Assembly (NCBI GenBank): GCA_012032775.1
Contig: JAAUQO010000044.1
Span: 1-35,446, forward strand
Length of the DNA: 35,446 bases
DNA from: Oscillochloris sp.
GTDB lineage: Bacteria > Chloroflexota > Chloroflexia > Chloroflexales > Chloroflexaceae
Direction: 5' to 3'
The notes beneath the pieces were generated by a model. The model did not search any database and was not told the DNA's origin. It was given only the letters and a program-made list of their open reading frames with translations. Below are positions 16,675 through 24,102 of the stretch, piece by piece. Within the stretch, counting starts at the first letter, position 1. Each line of letters starts with the position of its first letter. The position numbers and the translations under genes are program-made.

Positions 16675-16734
16675 AAGAACCGAGAACTCGCAACAACCTT
16701 TCGCTATTCGAACGGTTCTGCATTTTCGGTTCTT
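16675..16734. repeat. Inverted repeat upstream of msrP
   Basis: AAGAACCGA at 16675-16683 pairs with TCGGTTCTT at 16726-16734. The arm is built from the same AGAACCG unit that forms a tandem repeat at the right end of the window. It lies just before the msrP ribosome-binding site, so it may be either a regulatory hairpin or a scattered repeat remnant. Confidence 0.45.
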
Positions 16735-16750
16735 GGTTCAGAGGATACCT

Positions 16751-17689
16751 ATGATCAAGATCCCCTCTTCGGAAATTACTCCCGAACACCTTTTCAATAG
16801 TCGTCGCACGTTTCTGAAAGGCGCCGCCGCCCTCTCCGGCGCGGCATTACTGGCTGCCTGCGCTCCCGGCGGTGGGCAAGCAGCCACAACTCCGGCCGAC
16901 ATCATGCCGGCCGACGGTCTTACCGACGAGCTTGGTAATCCGGTCAACAGCTACGAAGATATCACCACCTACAACAACTACTACGAGTTCTCGACCGACA
17001 AGCAGAGCCCGGCGCGCCTGGCGCAGAATCTCGTTACTTCGCCCTGGGAAGTGGAGGTTGGCGGGCTTGTTAACAAGCCGCGCACCTTTGCGATGGAAGA
17101 TCTGCTGACAATGTTCGATCAGGAGGAGCGCATCTACCGCCTGCGCTGCGTCGAAGCATGGTCGATGGTTATCCCCTGGCAGGGCTTCCCGCTCAACAAA
17201 TTGCTGGCCGAGGTTGAACCAACGTCCGAGGCAAAGTTCGTGCGCTTCGAGACACTTTATGATCCGCAGCAGATGCCGGGGCAACGCGATTCGTATTTCC
17301 GCTGGCCGTATGTCGAAGGTCTGCGGATAGATGAAGCCATGCACGACCTGGCATTACTGGCGACGGGATTGTATGGTAAGGAGTTGACGCCGCAGAATGG
17401 TGCGCCGATCCGGCTGGCCGTGCCATGGAAGTATGGATTCAAGAGCATCAAATCGATCGTGAAGATCGAACTGGTGGATAAAATGCCGGTTTCACTCTGG
17501 ATGGCGGCAGCGCCGATAGAATACGGCTTTTATGCCAATGTGAATCCGGCTGTCTCGCATCCGCGTTGGTCGCAGGCCAGCGAGCGCCGGATCGGCGAGT
17601 TGGGACGGCGCGATACCCTCATGTTCAACGGGTATGAGGAAGAGGTAGCGGCGCTGTATGCAGGGATGGATCTCAGTGCGCACTACTAA
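16751..17689 (+). CDS. msrP: Protein-methionine-sulfoxide reductase, molybdopterin subunit
   Basis: MsrP (YedY) reduces oxidised methionines in extracytoplasmic proteins, using a molybdopterin cofactor and electrons from MsrQ. The 312-residue protein starts at ATG 16751 with AGAGGA five bases upstream. Residues 17-24 (S-R-R-T-F-L-K-G) are a twin-arginine signal. It is followed by L-L-A-A-C with Cys37, a lipobox, so the mature protein is probably a lipoprotein on the outer face of the membrane. The molybdenum ligand Cys133 is in L-R-C-V-E-A-W-S. The family ending [13 protein letters not shown] is present. The next gene, msrQ, overlaps its 3' end. Assignment is very firm; lipidation is predicted from the motif only. 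Confidence 0.93.
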   Translation: MIKIPSSEITPEHLFNSRRTFLKGAAALSGAALLAACAPGGGQAATTPADIMPADGLTDELGNPVNSYEDITTYNNYYEFSTDKQSPARLAQNLVTSPWEVEVGGLVNKPRTFAMEDLLTMFDQEERIYRLRCVEAWSMVIPWQGFPLNKLLAEVEPTSEAKFVRFETLYDPQQMPGQRDSYFRWPYVEGLRIDEAMHDLALLATGLYGKELTPQNGAPIRLAVPWKYGFKSIKSIVKIELVDKMPVSLWMAAAPIEYGFYANVNPAVSHPRWSQASERRIGELGRRDTLMFNGYEEEVAALYAGMDLSAHY

Positions 17690-18308
17690 ATTCGACCCGC
17701 GTGTGCTGCGTCATCTGGTGCATCCGTTGGCGCTGCTGCCGCTGGCTCTTTTGATATTCGATACGGCGATGGGGCGGCTAACCGCCAATCCGATTCAGGA
17801 TTTCACCCTGCGCACCGGTGAGCCGGCGCTCATCCTGTTGATCCTGACCCTGGCATGTACGCCGCTATCGCTGTTATTCGGTTGGAAATGGGCGATTGGC
17901 TGGCGGCGATCATTGGGACTCTATAGCTTTCTCTACGTCTGCCTGCATTTACTGGTATTTGTCTTGCTCGACTACGGAGTTGATCTGGCATTGATCACGC
18001 AGGCAGTGGCGGAGAAACGCTATGTGCTGGCCGGGTTTGCGGGGTTCCTGCTGATGCTACCGCTAGCGGTAACATCGACCAAAGGTTGGCAACGCCGGCT
18101 TGGCCGCAACTGGCGGGTGTTGCACCGGCTCACCTATGGCGCGGCAATCCTTGGTGTGCTGCATTTTCTCTGGCTGGCGAAGGTGCCGCGTGAACCATTG
18201 ATCTATGCAGCAATCCTGGGGGCGCTGCTCTTGACGCGAGTGCCGGCGATCCGGCGCTGGATTAGCGACCGTCGCCGGACACTCACGACCTACCGATCTC
18301 AATCCTGA
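17676..18308 (+). CDS. msrQ: Haem-binding membrane subunit of MsrPQ
   Basis: MsrQ (YedZ) is an integral membrane cytochrome of the ferric-reductase-like family that passes electrons across the membrane to MsrP. The protein of about 210 residues has five to six hydrophobic segments. Conserved histidines lie in the C-L-H-L-L-V-F segment and in the V-L-H-R-L-T-Y and G-V-L-H-F-L-W segments, as expected for haem ligands. I favour the GTG at 17676, which has AGGGATGGA about six bases upstream and overlaps msrP by 14 bp. An ATG at 17658 in the same frame lacks such a site. The overlap implies coupled translation with msrP. Confidence 0.9.
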   Translation: MRTTKFDPRVLRHLVHPLALLPLALLIFDTAMGRLTANPIQDFTLRTGEPALILLILTLACTPLSLLFGWKWAIGWRRSLGLYSFLYVCLHLLVFVLLDYGVDLALITQAVAEKRYVLAGFAGFLLMLPLAVTSTKGWQRRLGRNWRVLHRLTYGAAILGVLHFLWLAKVPREPLIYAAILGALLLTRVPAIRRWISDRRRTLTTYRSQS

Positions 18309-18317
18309 CCAGCACCG

Positions 18318-18641
18318 CTACTGCCGGCCTGTACGCTGGGGATCGCCGGAGCGTAACGCTAACCAGATCCCCAACCCAAAGCCGCCAATAATACTTAGCA
18401 ATCCGAACATCGCCCCCGGACCATACACCACCGCCGCCGCCCGCATTGCACCGGCTAACAGCAGCGCGATGATCCAGCCACCGAAAAACAGGCGCTGCCG
18501 CATCTCCGGCCCGAACCACTCCGGACGCCCCTGACCGACCAGAAATCCGATTCCGCCCGCGATCACCAGCAAAAGAAGGTTCGTTATCAGCATCTGCATG
18601 CAACCATGATGACAGATGCGGGCTTGAAGCGCAACCATCAT
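18318..18641 (-). CDS. Small hypothetical membrane protein
   Basis: This is a 107-codon frame on the minus strand with three predicted membrane spans (starting L-I-T-N-L-L-L-L-V, W-I-I-A-L-L-L-A-G, and G-L-L-S-I-I-G-G-F-G-L-G-I) and a short polar tail. I do not recognise a family. It converges on msrQ, with 9 bp between the stop codons. The start is uncertain: no start has a good ribosome-binding site, and an internal ATG at 18599 (M-Q-M-L-I-T-N) would put the first span right at the N-terminus, which is more natural. The membrane profile supports a real gene over the competing frame at 18283-18603. Confidence 0.5.
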   Translation of the reverse strand: MMVALQARICHHGCMQMLITNLLLLVIAGGIGFLVGQGRPEWFGPEMRQRLFFGGWIIALLLAGAMRAAAVVYGPGAMFGLLSIIGGFGLGIWLALRSGDPQRTGRQ

Positions 18642-18752
18642 CGCTGCATGGGTACGTTCACGCTACCGATCGCCGCGATCCTCTTCTTGCAGCTACAATA
18701 ACAAGTCAGTCATTGTTGAATGTGAACTTGAAGCAGCGCGTACGCAGGCAGA

Positions 18753-18761
18753 TGGTATAAT
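18753..18761 (+). promoter_or_regulatory. Extended -10 promoter
   Basis: TGGTATAAT is a perfect extended -10 element, 48 bases before the ATG of the secreted-protein gene. No good -35 box lies at 17 bp, as is usual for extended -10 promoters. Confidence 0.6.
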
Positions 18762-18809
18762 AAAGCCCCACGGTTAGCATGGTGCCGCCATACATTCAGG
18801 AGTACCGAC

Positions 18810-20138
18810 ATGGGTCGTAGCGTCGTTCGGAAATTACTGATCTGCCTTATTTTCGCGCTCGTTGCTATTCCGCTCACACCGACATCAGTTGCAGCGCAGT
18901 CACAACGGACAACGCTTACTTTTGAGGATGGGCAGGATGGCGCCGTGATCGGGGCAACTATTCCCGGAGTTCAGTTCACAAATACATCCGGTGCCGACTG
19001 GTTCTATGGCGATGTCCGTAGTGGGCGCTACAATGCCCCCTATCCGTTGAATTGCCCCGATTTCGGCGGCGTGTGCGCCTATGCCGTTGCGGGGTTCGGT
19101 TTTGCCTGGATGGGTGAAGCCGGCGGCACGGGCCGGATCGATTTTACCGCTGCAACGGCGACTTTCTTCGGCGCCGGTTTTTCGACCGCCGGAACGCTGA
19201 CGGTGACGGCATATGCCGCCGACGACAGCGCGCTCGGGAGTGTGACAATCGCCCCTAATCTACGCACCGGTAGGCTCGACCGGGCTGAGATCACGACCAG
19301 CCTGCCGATCGCCTATGTGCTGATCAGCGGAACCGAGAATCGCTGGCTGATGGATGATATGGTTACCGATGCGACGGTGACGTTGCCGCCGCGCCCCGAA
19401 CCGCCCGAGGAACCGCAGGAGATCGAAGCGGGCCGGGCGCCGGCACAGGTGACGGTTGGGGTTTCGCTGACGCCGAATATTGCCGTTGCCCCCGGTGAAA
19501 TCGCGACGATTACGCTGGTTGTGGCCAACCGCGGCCGCGGGATCGCCAATGATGCGATCCTGACCTTGCCATTCGATCCGCTGGTGCTGTCGATCCTTAA
19601 TGCCGAATTTAGCCGCGAAGGCGTATGGGTGAGTGAACTCGGCAGTGGGAAAATCAAGATCCGCACCGGCAAACTCTTCGCCGACGGCGATACGATCACG
19701 ATTACGCTGCGGGTGCGGGTGCTGGTTGAAGCACCGATCGGCGTGCAATTGATCGGTCGCGTGCTCTGCGATTGGGACGATGAAGCCGATAACGGCGACG
19801 ATGACCAGCGCTCGAATCTGCCGATCGCGGTTACCGGGCCGGTGAATATCAGCGCCGACACCTTGCCCCTGATTGTGGAGATCGACGCTGAGCAGGTGGC
19901 TTTCGGCAGCAGTGTTTTCGCGCCGAATGAACCGATCGGTGTTTGGTACGATCGCCCCGATGGTGTTTCGGTTGCAGTAGCGACGTTGCGCGCCGATGAC
20001 GAGGGTATTTTGATCGCGGCAATCGATCTGGAAGATTTGGATGCCGGCGGCGGCGAGTATATTCTGGTTACCCAGGGGATCTGGTCGCAGGTGACACTCA
20101 GCGGGACATTTATTTTCGGCACGCCAACCGACTCGTAG
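18810..20138 (+). CDS. Secreted protein with cohesin/DUF11-like beta-sandwich domain
   Basis: A 442-residue exported protein of unknown function. ATG 18810 has AGGAG seven bases upstream. Residues 1-30 are a Sec signal peptide ending V-A-A-Q-S. Residues 35-195 form a beta-rich domain (L-T-F-E-D-G near the start, then F-G-A-G-F-S-T-A-G-T-L-T-V-T-A-Y-A) resembling the lectin-like domains of PEP-CTERM-type exoproteins. A proline/glutamate-rich linker lies near 195-210. Residues 215-330 resemble a cohesin/DUF11-like sandwich (V-A-P-G-E-I-A-T-I-T-L-V-V-A-N-R-G). A third beta domain follows to the end. There is no membrane span or LPXTG at the C-terminus, so it is probably released or bound non-covalently. 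It has its own extended -10 promoter. Confidence 0.75.
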   Translation: MGRSVVRKLLICLIFALVAIPLTPTSVAAQSQRTTLTFEDGQDGAVIGATIPGVQFTNTSGADWFYGDVRSGRYNAPYPLNCPDFGGVCAYAVAGFGFAWMGEAGGTGRIDFTAATATFFGAGFSTAGTLTVTAYAADDSALGSVTIAPNLRTGRLDRAEITTSLPIAYVLISGTENRWLMDDMVTDATVTLPPRPEPPEEPQEIEAGRAPAQVTVGVSLTPNIAVAPGEIATITLVVANRGRGIANDAILTLPFDPLVLSILNAEFSREGVWVSELGSGKIKIRTGKLFADGDTITITLRVRVLVEAPIGVQLIGRVLCDWDDEADNGDDDQRSNLPIAVTGPVNISADTLPLIVEIDAEQVAFGSSVFAPNEPIGVWYDRPDGVSVAVATLRADDEGILIAAIDLEDLDAGGGEYILVTQGIWSQVTLSGTFIFGTPTDS

Positions 20139-20144
20139 CTGATG

Positions 20145-20191
20145 GTTGTGGCTGTTGGTTGTCAGTGAGATTGGCAACCAGCAGCCACAAC
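20145..20191. repeat. 19-bp stem-loop between genes
   Basis: The arms 20145-20163 and 20173-20191 pair over 19 positions with two G-U wobbles and a 9-nt loop. The 3' arm ends eight bases before the ATG of the deacylase gene. There is no long T run. It may terminate the upstream gene or hide the translation start of the next. Confidence 0.7.
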
Positions 20192-20199
20192 GATTCTTT

Positions 20200-21240
20200 A
20201 TGAACGAAACCGCATTTCTTGAGGCATTGCTACGCATTCCGTCGCTCTCAGGAGATGAGGCGGCGGCAGCCGAGTTTCTTGTGGCGCAGATGCGGAGTTT
20301 CGGCTGGGAGTCGTTTGTCGATCCGGCCGGTAATGCCGTCGCCCAGCTCGGCGATCACGGCCCGCAACTGGTGTTGCTCGGTCATATCGACACCGTAGCA
20401 GGCGAGGTGCCGGTTCGGATCGCGGATGGCCTGCTCTATGGCCGCGGGGCGGTCGATGCCAAAGGCCCGTTTGCAACCTTTATCTGGGCGGCGCGGCGCG
20501 TCCAGGAGGCGGGCCGGTTGCATTGCCGGCTTGTGTTGGTCGGCGCAACTGAAGAAGAAGCCGCCAGTTCGAAGGGCGCGCACTTCGCCCGCGATCGATA
20601 TGCGCCCGATCTATGCGTGATCGGCGAACCAGGCGGCTGGGATCGGATCACACTCGGCTATAAGGGCCGCTTGCAGGTTCACTATCGCCACACTCAACCG
20701 TCAGCCCACAGCGCCGGTGAATTGCAGGCTGCGCCGCAGCAGATGGTCGCCTTCTGGCAGGCCGTCGAATCGTATTGCGCCGCCTACAATCAGGGCCGCA
20801 GCAAACTCTTCGAACAACTCATCCCCTCACTACGCCAGGTTGCCTCGGGCGGCGACGGCATGCAAGATTGGGCCGCAGCCACAATCGGCCTGCGGCTGCC
20901 GGAGCGGATCGACCCCGCCGATCTGGCCGCTACGCTGCGCGATCTGGCCGGCAGTGCCGAGGTGCAGTTCAGCGGTGCCTGTCCGGCCTTCCGCAGCCCA
21001 CGAGCCACACCGCTCGCCAATGCGTTTGTGCGCGCGATCCGCAACCACGGCGGTAATCCTACCTTTCTGCACAAAACCGGCACCGCCGACATGAATGTGG
21101 TCGGCCCGGCCTGGAGATGTCCGATCGTGGCCTATGGCCCCGGCGACTCACGGCTCGATCATACGCCCGACGAACATATCGCGATCGCCGAATACTTACG
21201 CGCAATCGATGTTCTCGCCGATGTGATCGCGATGCATTGA
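20200..21240 (+). CDS. lysK: M20-family [LysW]-lysine/ornithine hydrolase-like deacylase
   Basis: A zinc amidohydrolase most like LysK, which releases lysine (or ornithine) from the carrier protein LysW in the alpha-aminoadipate-type pathway. The 346 residues start at ATG 20200. Zinc-site motifs are present in order: L-L-G-H-I-D-T-V-A-G, G-R-G-A-V-D-A-K-G-P, A-T-E-E-E-A-A-S, G-E-P-G-G-W-D and, near the C-terminus, F-L-H-K-T-G-T-A-D-M-N-V. The last motif and the short length are typical of LysK rather than DapE or ArgE. There is no visible ribosome-binding site, and the preceding hairpin crowds the start. No lysW or other lysine-pathway gene is in the window, so the substrate is inferred from family. 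Confidence 0.8.
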   Translation: MNETAFLEALLRIPSLSGDEAAAAEFLVAQMRSFGWESFVDPAGNAVAQLGDHGPQLVLLGHIDTVAGEVPVRIADGLLYGRGAVDAKGPFATFIWAARRVQEAGRLHCRLVLVGATEEEAASSKGAHFARDRYAPDLCVIGEPGGWDRITLGYKGRLQVHYRHTQPSAHSAGELQAAPQQMVAFWQAVESYCAAYNQGRSKLFEQLIPSLRQVASGGDGMQDWAAATIGLRLPERIDPADLAATLRDLAGSAEVQFSGACPAFRSPRATPLANAFVRAIRNHGGNPTFLHKTGTADMNVVGPAWRCPIVAYGPGDSRLDHTPDEHIAIAEYLRAIDVLADVIAMH

Positions 21241-21250
21241 CGAACAACGT

Positions 21251-21271
21251 GCGCTGTGTTACCATCAGCGC
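21251..21271. repeat. Small inverted repeat ahead of riboswitch promoter
   Basis: GCGCTG at 21251-21256 pairs with CAGCGC at 21266-21271 around a 9-nt loop. It sits between the lysK-like stop codon and the -10 box of the B12 leader. It is too short and lacks a T run, so its role is unclear. Confidence 0.35.
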
Positions 21272-21280
21272 AGTTACCTT

Positions 21281-21289
21281 TGATACAAT
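21281..21289 (+). promoter_or_regulatory. Extended -10 promoter of the B12 operon
   Basis: TGATACAAT is a TGn-TACAAT extended -10 element placed about 20 bases before the first hairpin of the riboswitch leader. The -35 region is weak (TTACCA at 21259). Confidence 0.5.
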
Positions 21290-21300
21290 TGAATAGATTT

Positions 21301-21450
21301 GTGGGTCAAACCCACCGACAGGGAGCCCCGAGGAAACAAGGGGTTTAATCTGGGGGAAGTCCGGTGCGAGACCGGCGCAGTCCACGCTACTGTAAAGGCA
21401 GATTGCCTGAGCCAGAATGCCCTTCCCTGTCTGATCGCTGCTCACGCCTG
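21301..21450 (+). promoter_or_regulatory. Cobalamin riboswitch
   Basis: The leader has the conserved adenosylcobalamin-riboswitch core: GGGGAAGTCCGGTGCGAGAC, then CGCAGTCCACGCTACTGTAA near 21384-21403, and a B12-box-like GAGCCAGAATGCCC region at 21411-21422. The P1 stem is formed by GACAGGGA (21317-21324) and TCCCTGTC (21424-21431). A short extra hairpin (GTGGG/CCCAC) sits at 21301-21315. A terminator follows at 21505-21534, so B12 binding should stop transcription of the downstream corrinoid genes. Confidence 0.9.
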
Positions 21451-21503
21451 CGTTGGCACAGGGTGGGGGCATAGCTGACGCTTCTCAGTCTGCACTCTAT
21501 GCA

Positions 21504-21534
21504 CCCTCTCTTGCTCCGGCGGAGAGGTTTTTTT
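21504..21534 (+). terminator. Riboswitch expression-platform terminator
   Basis: CCTCTC (21505-21510) pairs with GAGAGG (21522-21527), followed by seven T (21528-21534), 25 bases before the first structural gene. This placement fits a B12-controlled intrinsic terminator. Confidence 0.8.
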
Positions 21535-21559
21535 ATTGCCCTATTTGAAGGAGTGTCCC

Positions 21560-22660
21560 ATGCGTCGGATGCTGTCAATTCTGCTGGTCACTACCCTCGC
21601 TGTGATCGTCTGCATGCCCGTTGGCGGTTTTGCGCAGAATAATTCGGCGATTCAGGCCGGCCTGAACTGGATGCAGTCCAATCAGCAAGCTGACGGCGGA
21701 TTTCCCGGTTTTGGGCCGGGCGATACCGCCGACGCGATTCAGGCGATTGTCGCCGCCGGTGAACCGTTGGATGATTTCGCTCAGGATGGCAATACATCGG
21801 TTGATTTCCTGGCGGCTCAGGCAAGTAGTTACGCCGGAACATCGGTCGGCGGGGCGGCGAAACTTGTGCTGGCAGCGATTGCCGCCGGCGCAGATCCGAC
21901 CGCATTCGGCGGGGTTAATCTGCTTGAACTGCTCGGTCAGGCCTATGATCCGGCCAGCGGCCAGTATGGCCCCGATGTCTACGGCCATACCCTGGTAATG
22001 CTGGCGATTCGCAGCGTTGGCGCCAACCCGCCGCAGGATGCCGTCGCCCGCCTGATCGATCTCCAGCTTGAAGACGGCGGCTGGAGTTTCGACGGCACCG
22101 GCGAGACCGGCAGCGACACCAATACCACGGCGCTGGCGATCCAGGCTCTGACTGGTCAGCGACAGGCCGACGGCGCACGCGGGCAGGCGATCGCCTATCT
22201 GCAAAGCCAGCAAAATGACGATGGCGGCTTCCCCTACTCGCAGACATCGCAGTTCGGGAATGCGAGCGACGCCAACTCGACTGCGCTGGCGATCCAGGCC
22301 ATTCGCGCCGCCGGGCAAGATCCGACCGCTAGGGCCTGGCAGCGCGACAACGGCGGCCCGGTCGATCTGCTGGCTTCGTTGCAGAATGACAGCGGCGCCT
22401 TCCGCTATCAGGAAGCGGCGCCCGACGATAATGCCCTGGCGACCTATCAGGCGCTCCCGGCCTTGTTGATCCAGCCCTTGCCGGTGCGCATCAACAGCGT
22501 GAGCGGGGCACAAGCGCTGGTTGCGCCGGGCGCCGCTGCTGATCCGGCTGCGCCCGCCTTACCCGCCACCGGCGCCGGCGATGATCCAACCATGTTCCTG
22601 GCATTTCTGGCCGGATTGGCCCTGCTGAGCGGTGTTGCCCTACGCCGAGTAGCCCGTTGA
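21560..22660 (+). CDS. Secreted alpha/alpha-barrel protein, transcobalamin alpha-domain-like, LPATG anchor
   Basis: A 366-residue exported protein, probably the corrinoid-binding alpha part of a two-protein surface receptor. ATG 21560 has a perfect AAGGAG six bases upstream; the longer frame to 21536 is not needed. A signal peptide ends near G-G-F-A-Q (about residue 25). Residues 27-300 hold prenyltransferase/squalene-oxidase-type repeats: Q-A-D-G-G-F-P, L-E-D-G-G-W-S-F, N-D-D-G-G-F-P-Y, N-D-S-G-A-F-R-Y, each followed by a T-A-L-A-I-Q-A-type helix. This is the alpha6/alpha6 fold also used by transcobalamin and intrinsic factor. The C-terminus has L-P-A-T-G at 334-338, then a hydrophobic span and R-R-V-A-R, a sortase-type anchor. 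It is the first gene behind a cobalamin riboswitch and overlaps the next gene. Corrinoid binding is inferred from fold and context. Confidence 0.8.
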   Translation: MRRMLSILLVTTLAVIVCMPVGGFAQNNSAIQAGLNWMQSNQQADGGFPGFGPGDTADAIQAIVAAGEPLDDFAQDGNTSVDFLAAQASSYAGTSVGGAAKLVLAAIAAGADPTAFGGVNLLELLGQAYDPASGQYGPDVYGHTLVMLAIRSVGANPPQDAVARLIDLQLEDGGWSFDGTGETGSDTNTTALAIQALTGQRQADGARGQAIAYLQSQQNDDGGFPYSQTSQFGNASDANSTALAIQAIRAAGQDPTARAWQRDNGGPVDLLASLQNDSGAFRYQEAAPDDNALATYQALPALLIQPLPVRINSVSGAQALVAPGAAADPAAPALPATGAGDDPTMFLAFLAGLALLSGVALRRVAR

Positions 22661-23376
22661 ACCCGCTTCCGTTACCTTCATGGTTGCGCCGGCCAACCTG
22701 GTTGATTCTGGTGCTCACGGCACTGGTTCTCGCCACGCCTGCCGGCGCTCAGCAACCGCCCAATCGGGCCGGTCTGGTGATCCAGTACGACGACGGCCGG
22801 GTCGAGACGGCTTGTGTGCGCTTTCGTGAAGAGACGATCAGCAGCCTGGAATTGCTGGAGCGGGCCGAGGTTCCGGTGATCGCGCAGGGAAGTGCGATTG
22901 GTACGGCGGTGTGCAAAATCGGCGGCGACGGCTGCGATTATCCCGCTGAACAATGCTTCTGTGAGCGTGATGGGCCGCGCGCTGTGTATTGGGCATTCTA
23001 CACCGGCGACGGCAGCACCTGGACGTATGCCGTTCGGAGTGCCGCCGGCGTTGACGTGCGCGACGGCGATCTGAACGGTTGGGCCTGGGGGTTAGGCGAT
23101 TCGAGCGGCGGAGCACAGCCGCCGCTCTTGACGATCGACGAGATTTGTGTTGAACCGCCGGCAACTGCGTTGGCGCCCACCAACGTACCGGCAACCGGCA
23201 CGAGCATAGCCCCGACCACGATCAGCGCCGCAGCCGCCACCACCGCCCCGCCAAGTCCAACCCCGGCATCTCCTGAAACCGAGCCGTCAGCGCAATGGCC
23301 GAGTTACCTCGGCTTCGCAGTCCTGGCGGCGATGTTGCTGATCGGCGGTGCAGTTGCTGCCCGGCGACGAGGATAA
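22657..23376 (+). CDS. Membrane-anchored DUF4430/transcobalamin-C-like protein
   Basis: A 239-residue exported protein, likely the beta-domain partner of the preceding alpha-barrel protein. The TTG start at 22657 overlaps the upstream TGA stop, so translation is coupled. A signal peptide ends near A-G-A-Q (about residue 32). Residues 36-150 form a small domain with the order seen in transcobalamin-like C-terminal (DUF4430) domains: I-S-S-L-E-L-L-E-R-A, a G-x-A-V-C-K-I-G-G-D-G-C turn, Y-W-A-F-Y-T-G-D-G and V-R-D-G-D-L-N-G-W-A-W. Six cysteines could make three disulfides. A Pro/Thr/Ala-rich linker (about 160-213) leads to a membrane span and a basic tail (A-A-R-R-R-G). Family link is from pattern, not a search; cobC follows three bases later. 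Confidence 0.75.
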   Translation: MNPLPLPSWLRRPTWLILVLTALVLATPAGAQQPPNRAGLVIQYDDGRVETACVRFREETISSLELLERAEVPVIAQGSAIGTAVCKIGGDGCDYPAEQCFCERDGPRAVYWAFYTGDGSTWTYAVRSAAGVDVRDGDLNGWAWGLGDSSGGAQPPLLTIDEICVEPPATALAPTNVPATGTSIAPTTISAAAATTAPPSPTPASPETEPSAQWPSYLGFAVLAAMLLIGGAVAARRRG

Positions 23377-23379
23377 ACG

Positions 23380-24009
23380 ATGCGTACCAGTATCTGGCTC
23401 GTTCGCCACGCCCAGACGCAATTTAATCTGGAGCGGCGCTACCAGAGCAGCAGCGATAGCCCAATCACCGCGTACGGTGAACGGCAGATGGCGGCACTCG
23501 CCGCGCGCCTACGCCGTATTCCCTTCACGGAAGCGCTCATCAGCCCGACCGCCCGCACCCGTGCAGCAGCTGAAATGATCCTCGCCGGGCGCTCAGGAGT
23601 GAACATCCAGGTTGATCCGGCCTGGGCCGAGACCAATCACGGGCGCTGGGAAGGGTTGACTTACCGCGAGGTGATGGCGCGTTATGGCGATGAGGCCCGA
23701 GCACGTTGGACGAACGGGATCAATGGTCGGCCCCAGGGCGGCGAGAGCCTGGCCGATGTAGCGGCGCGGGTGGGCGCAGCCTGGAATCAGCTGCGGCGCG
23801 AACCGTTGGGCCGGCGTATGCTGATCGTCACCCACGCCACGCCCATCCAGTTGGTGATCTGCGCCTGCACCGGTATGCCGCCAAACGAGCACTGGCGCTG
23901 GCGGATCGATACGACCGGGATCACCAGCATCGATCTGTACGGCGCAGGGCCGATTATCCGCATGATCAACAACGTACCGCGCCTCGACGCAGCTACGGAT
24001 AGCGAGTAG
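23380..24009 (+). CDS. cobC: Histidine phosphatase, probable alpha-ribazole phosphatase
   Basis: A 209-residue histidine phosphatase (phosphoglycerate-mutase fold). In B12 synthesis CobC removes phosphate from alpha-ribazole-5'-phosphate, or from the product of CobS. The phosphorylated His10 is in L-V-R-H-A-Q-T. The catalytic acid is in A-E-T-N-H-G-R-W-E-G-L-T, the second arginine region is S-P-T-A-R-T-R-A-A, and the second His152 is in V-T-H-A-T-P-I. ATG 23380 has GAGGA six bases upstream, three bases after the previous stop. The sequence alone fits any member of this broad family; the call rests on lying between B12-riboswitch genes and cobS. Confidence 0.82.
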   Translation: MRTSIWLVRHAQTQFNLERRYQSSSDSPITAYGERQMAALAARLRRIPFTEALISPTARTRAAAEMILAGRSGVNIQVDPAWAETNHGRWEGLTYREVMARYGDEARARWTNGINGRPQGGESLADVAARVGAAWNQLRREPLGRRMLIVTHATPIQLVICACTGMPPNEHWRWRIDTTGITSIDLYGAGPIIRMINNVPRLDAATDSE

Positions 24010-24102
24010 AACATATGCACGTTGTGGAAAACATGTGGAAAGCGGGGATGAATGTGAGATATCGCTTGCAAAACAGGCCGAATTGCTGGAGCAAAGGTAG
24101 GT

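Noticed and set aside
18283..18603. Competing 106-codon minus-strand frame
   Set aside because: It overlaps the small membrane-protein frame at 18318-18641 but lacks its clear membrane spans and looks like an out-of-frame shadow.
19260..20237. 325-codon minus-strand frame
   Set aside because: It is antisense to the secreted-protein gene, which has a promoter, ribosome-binding site and signal peptide.
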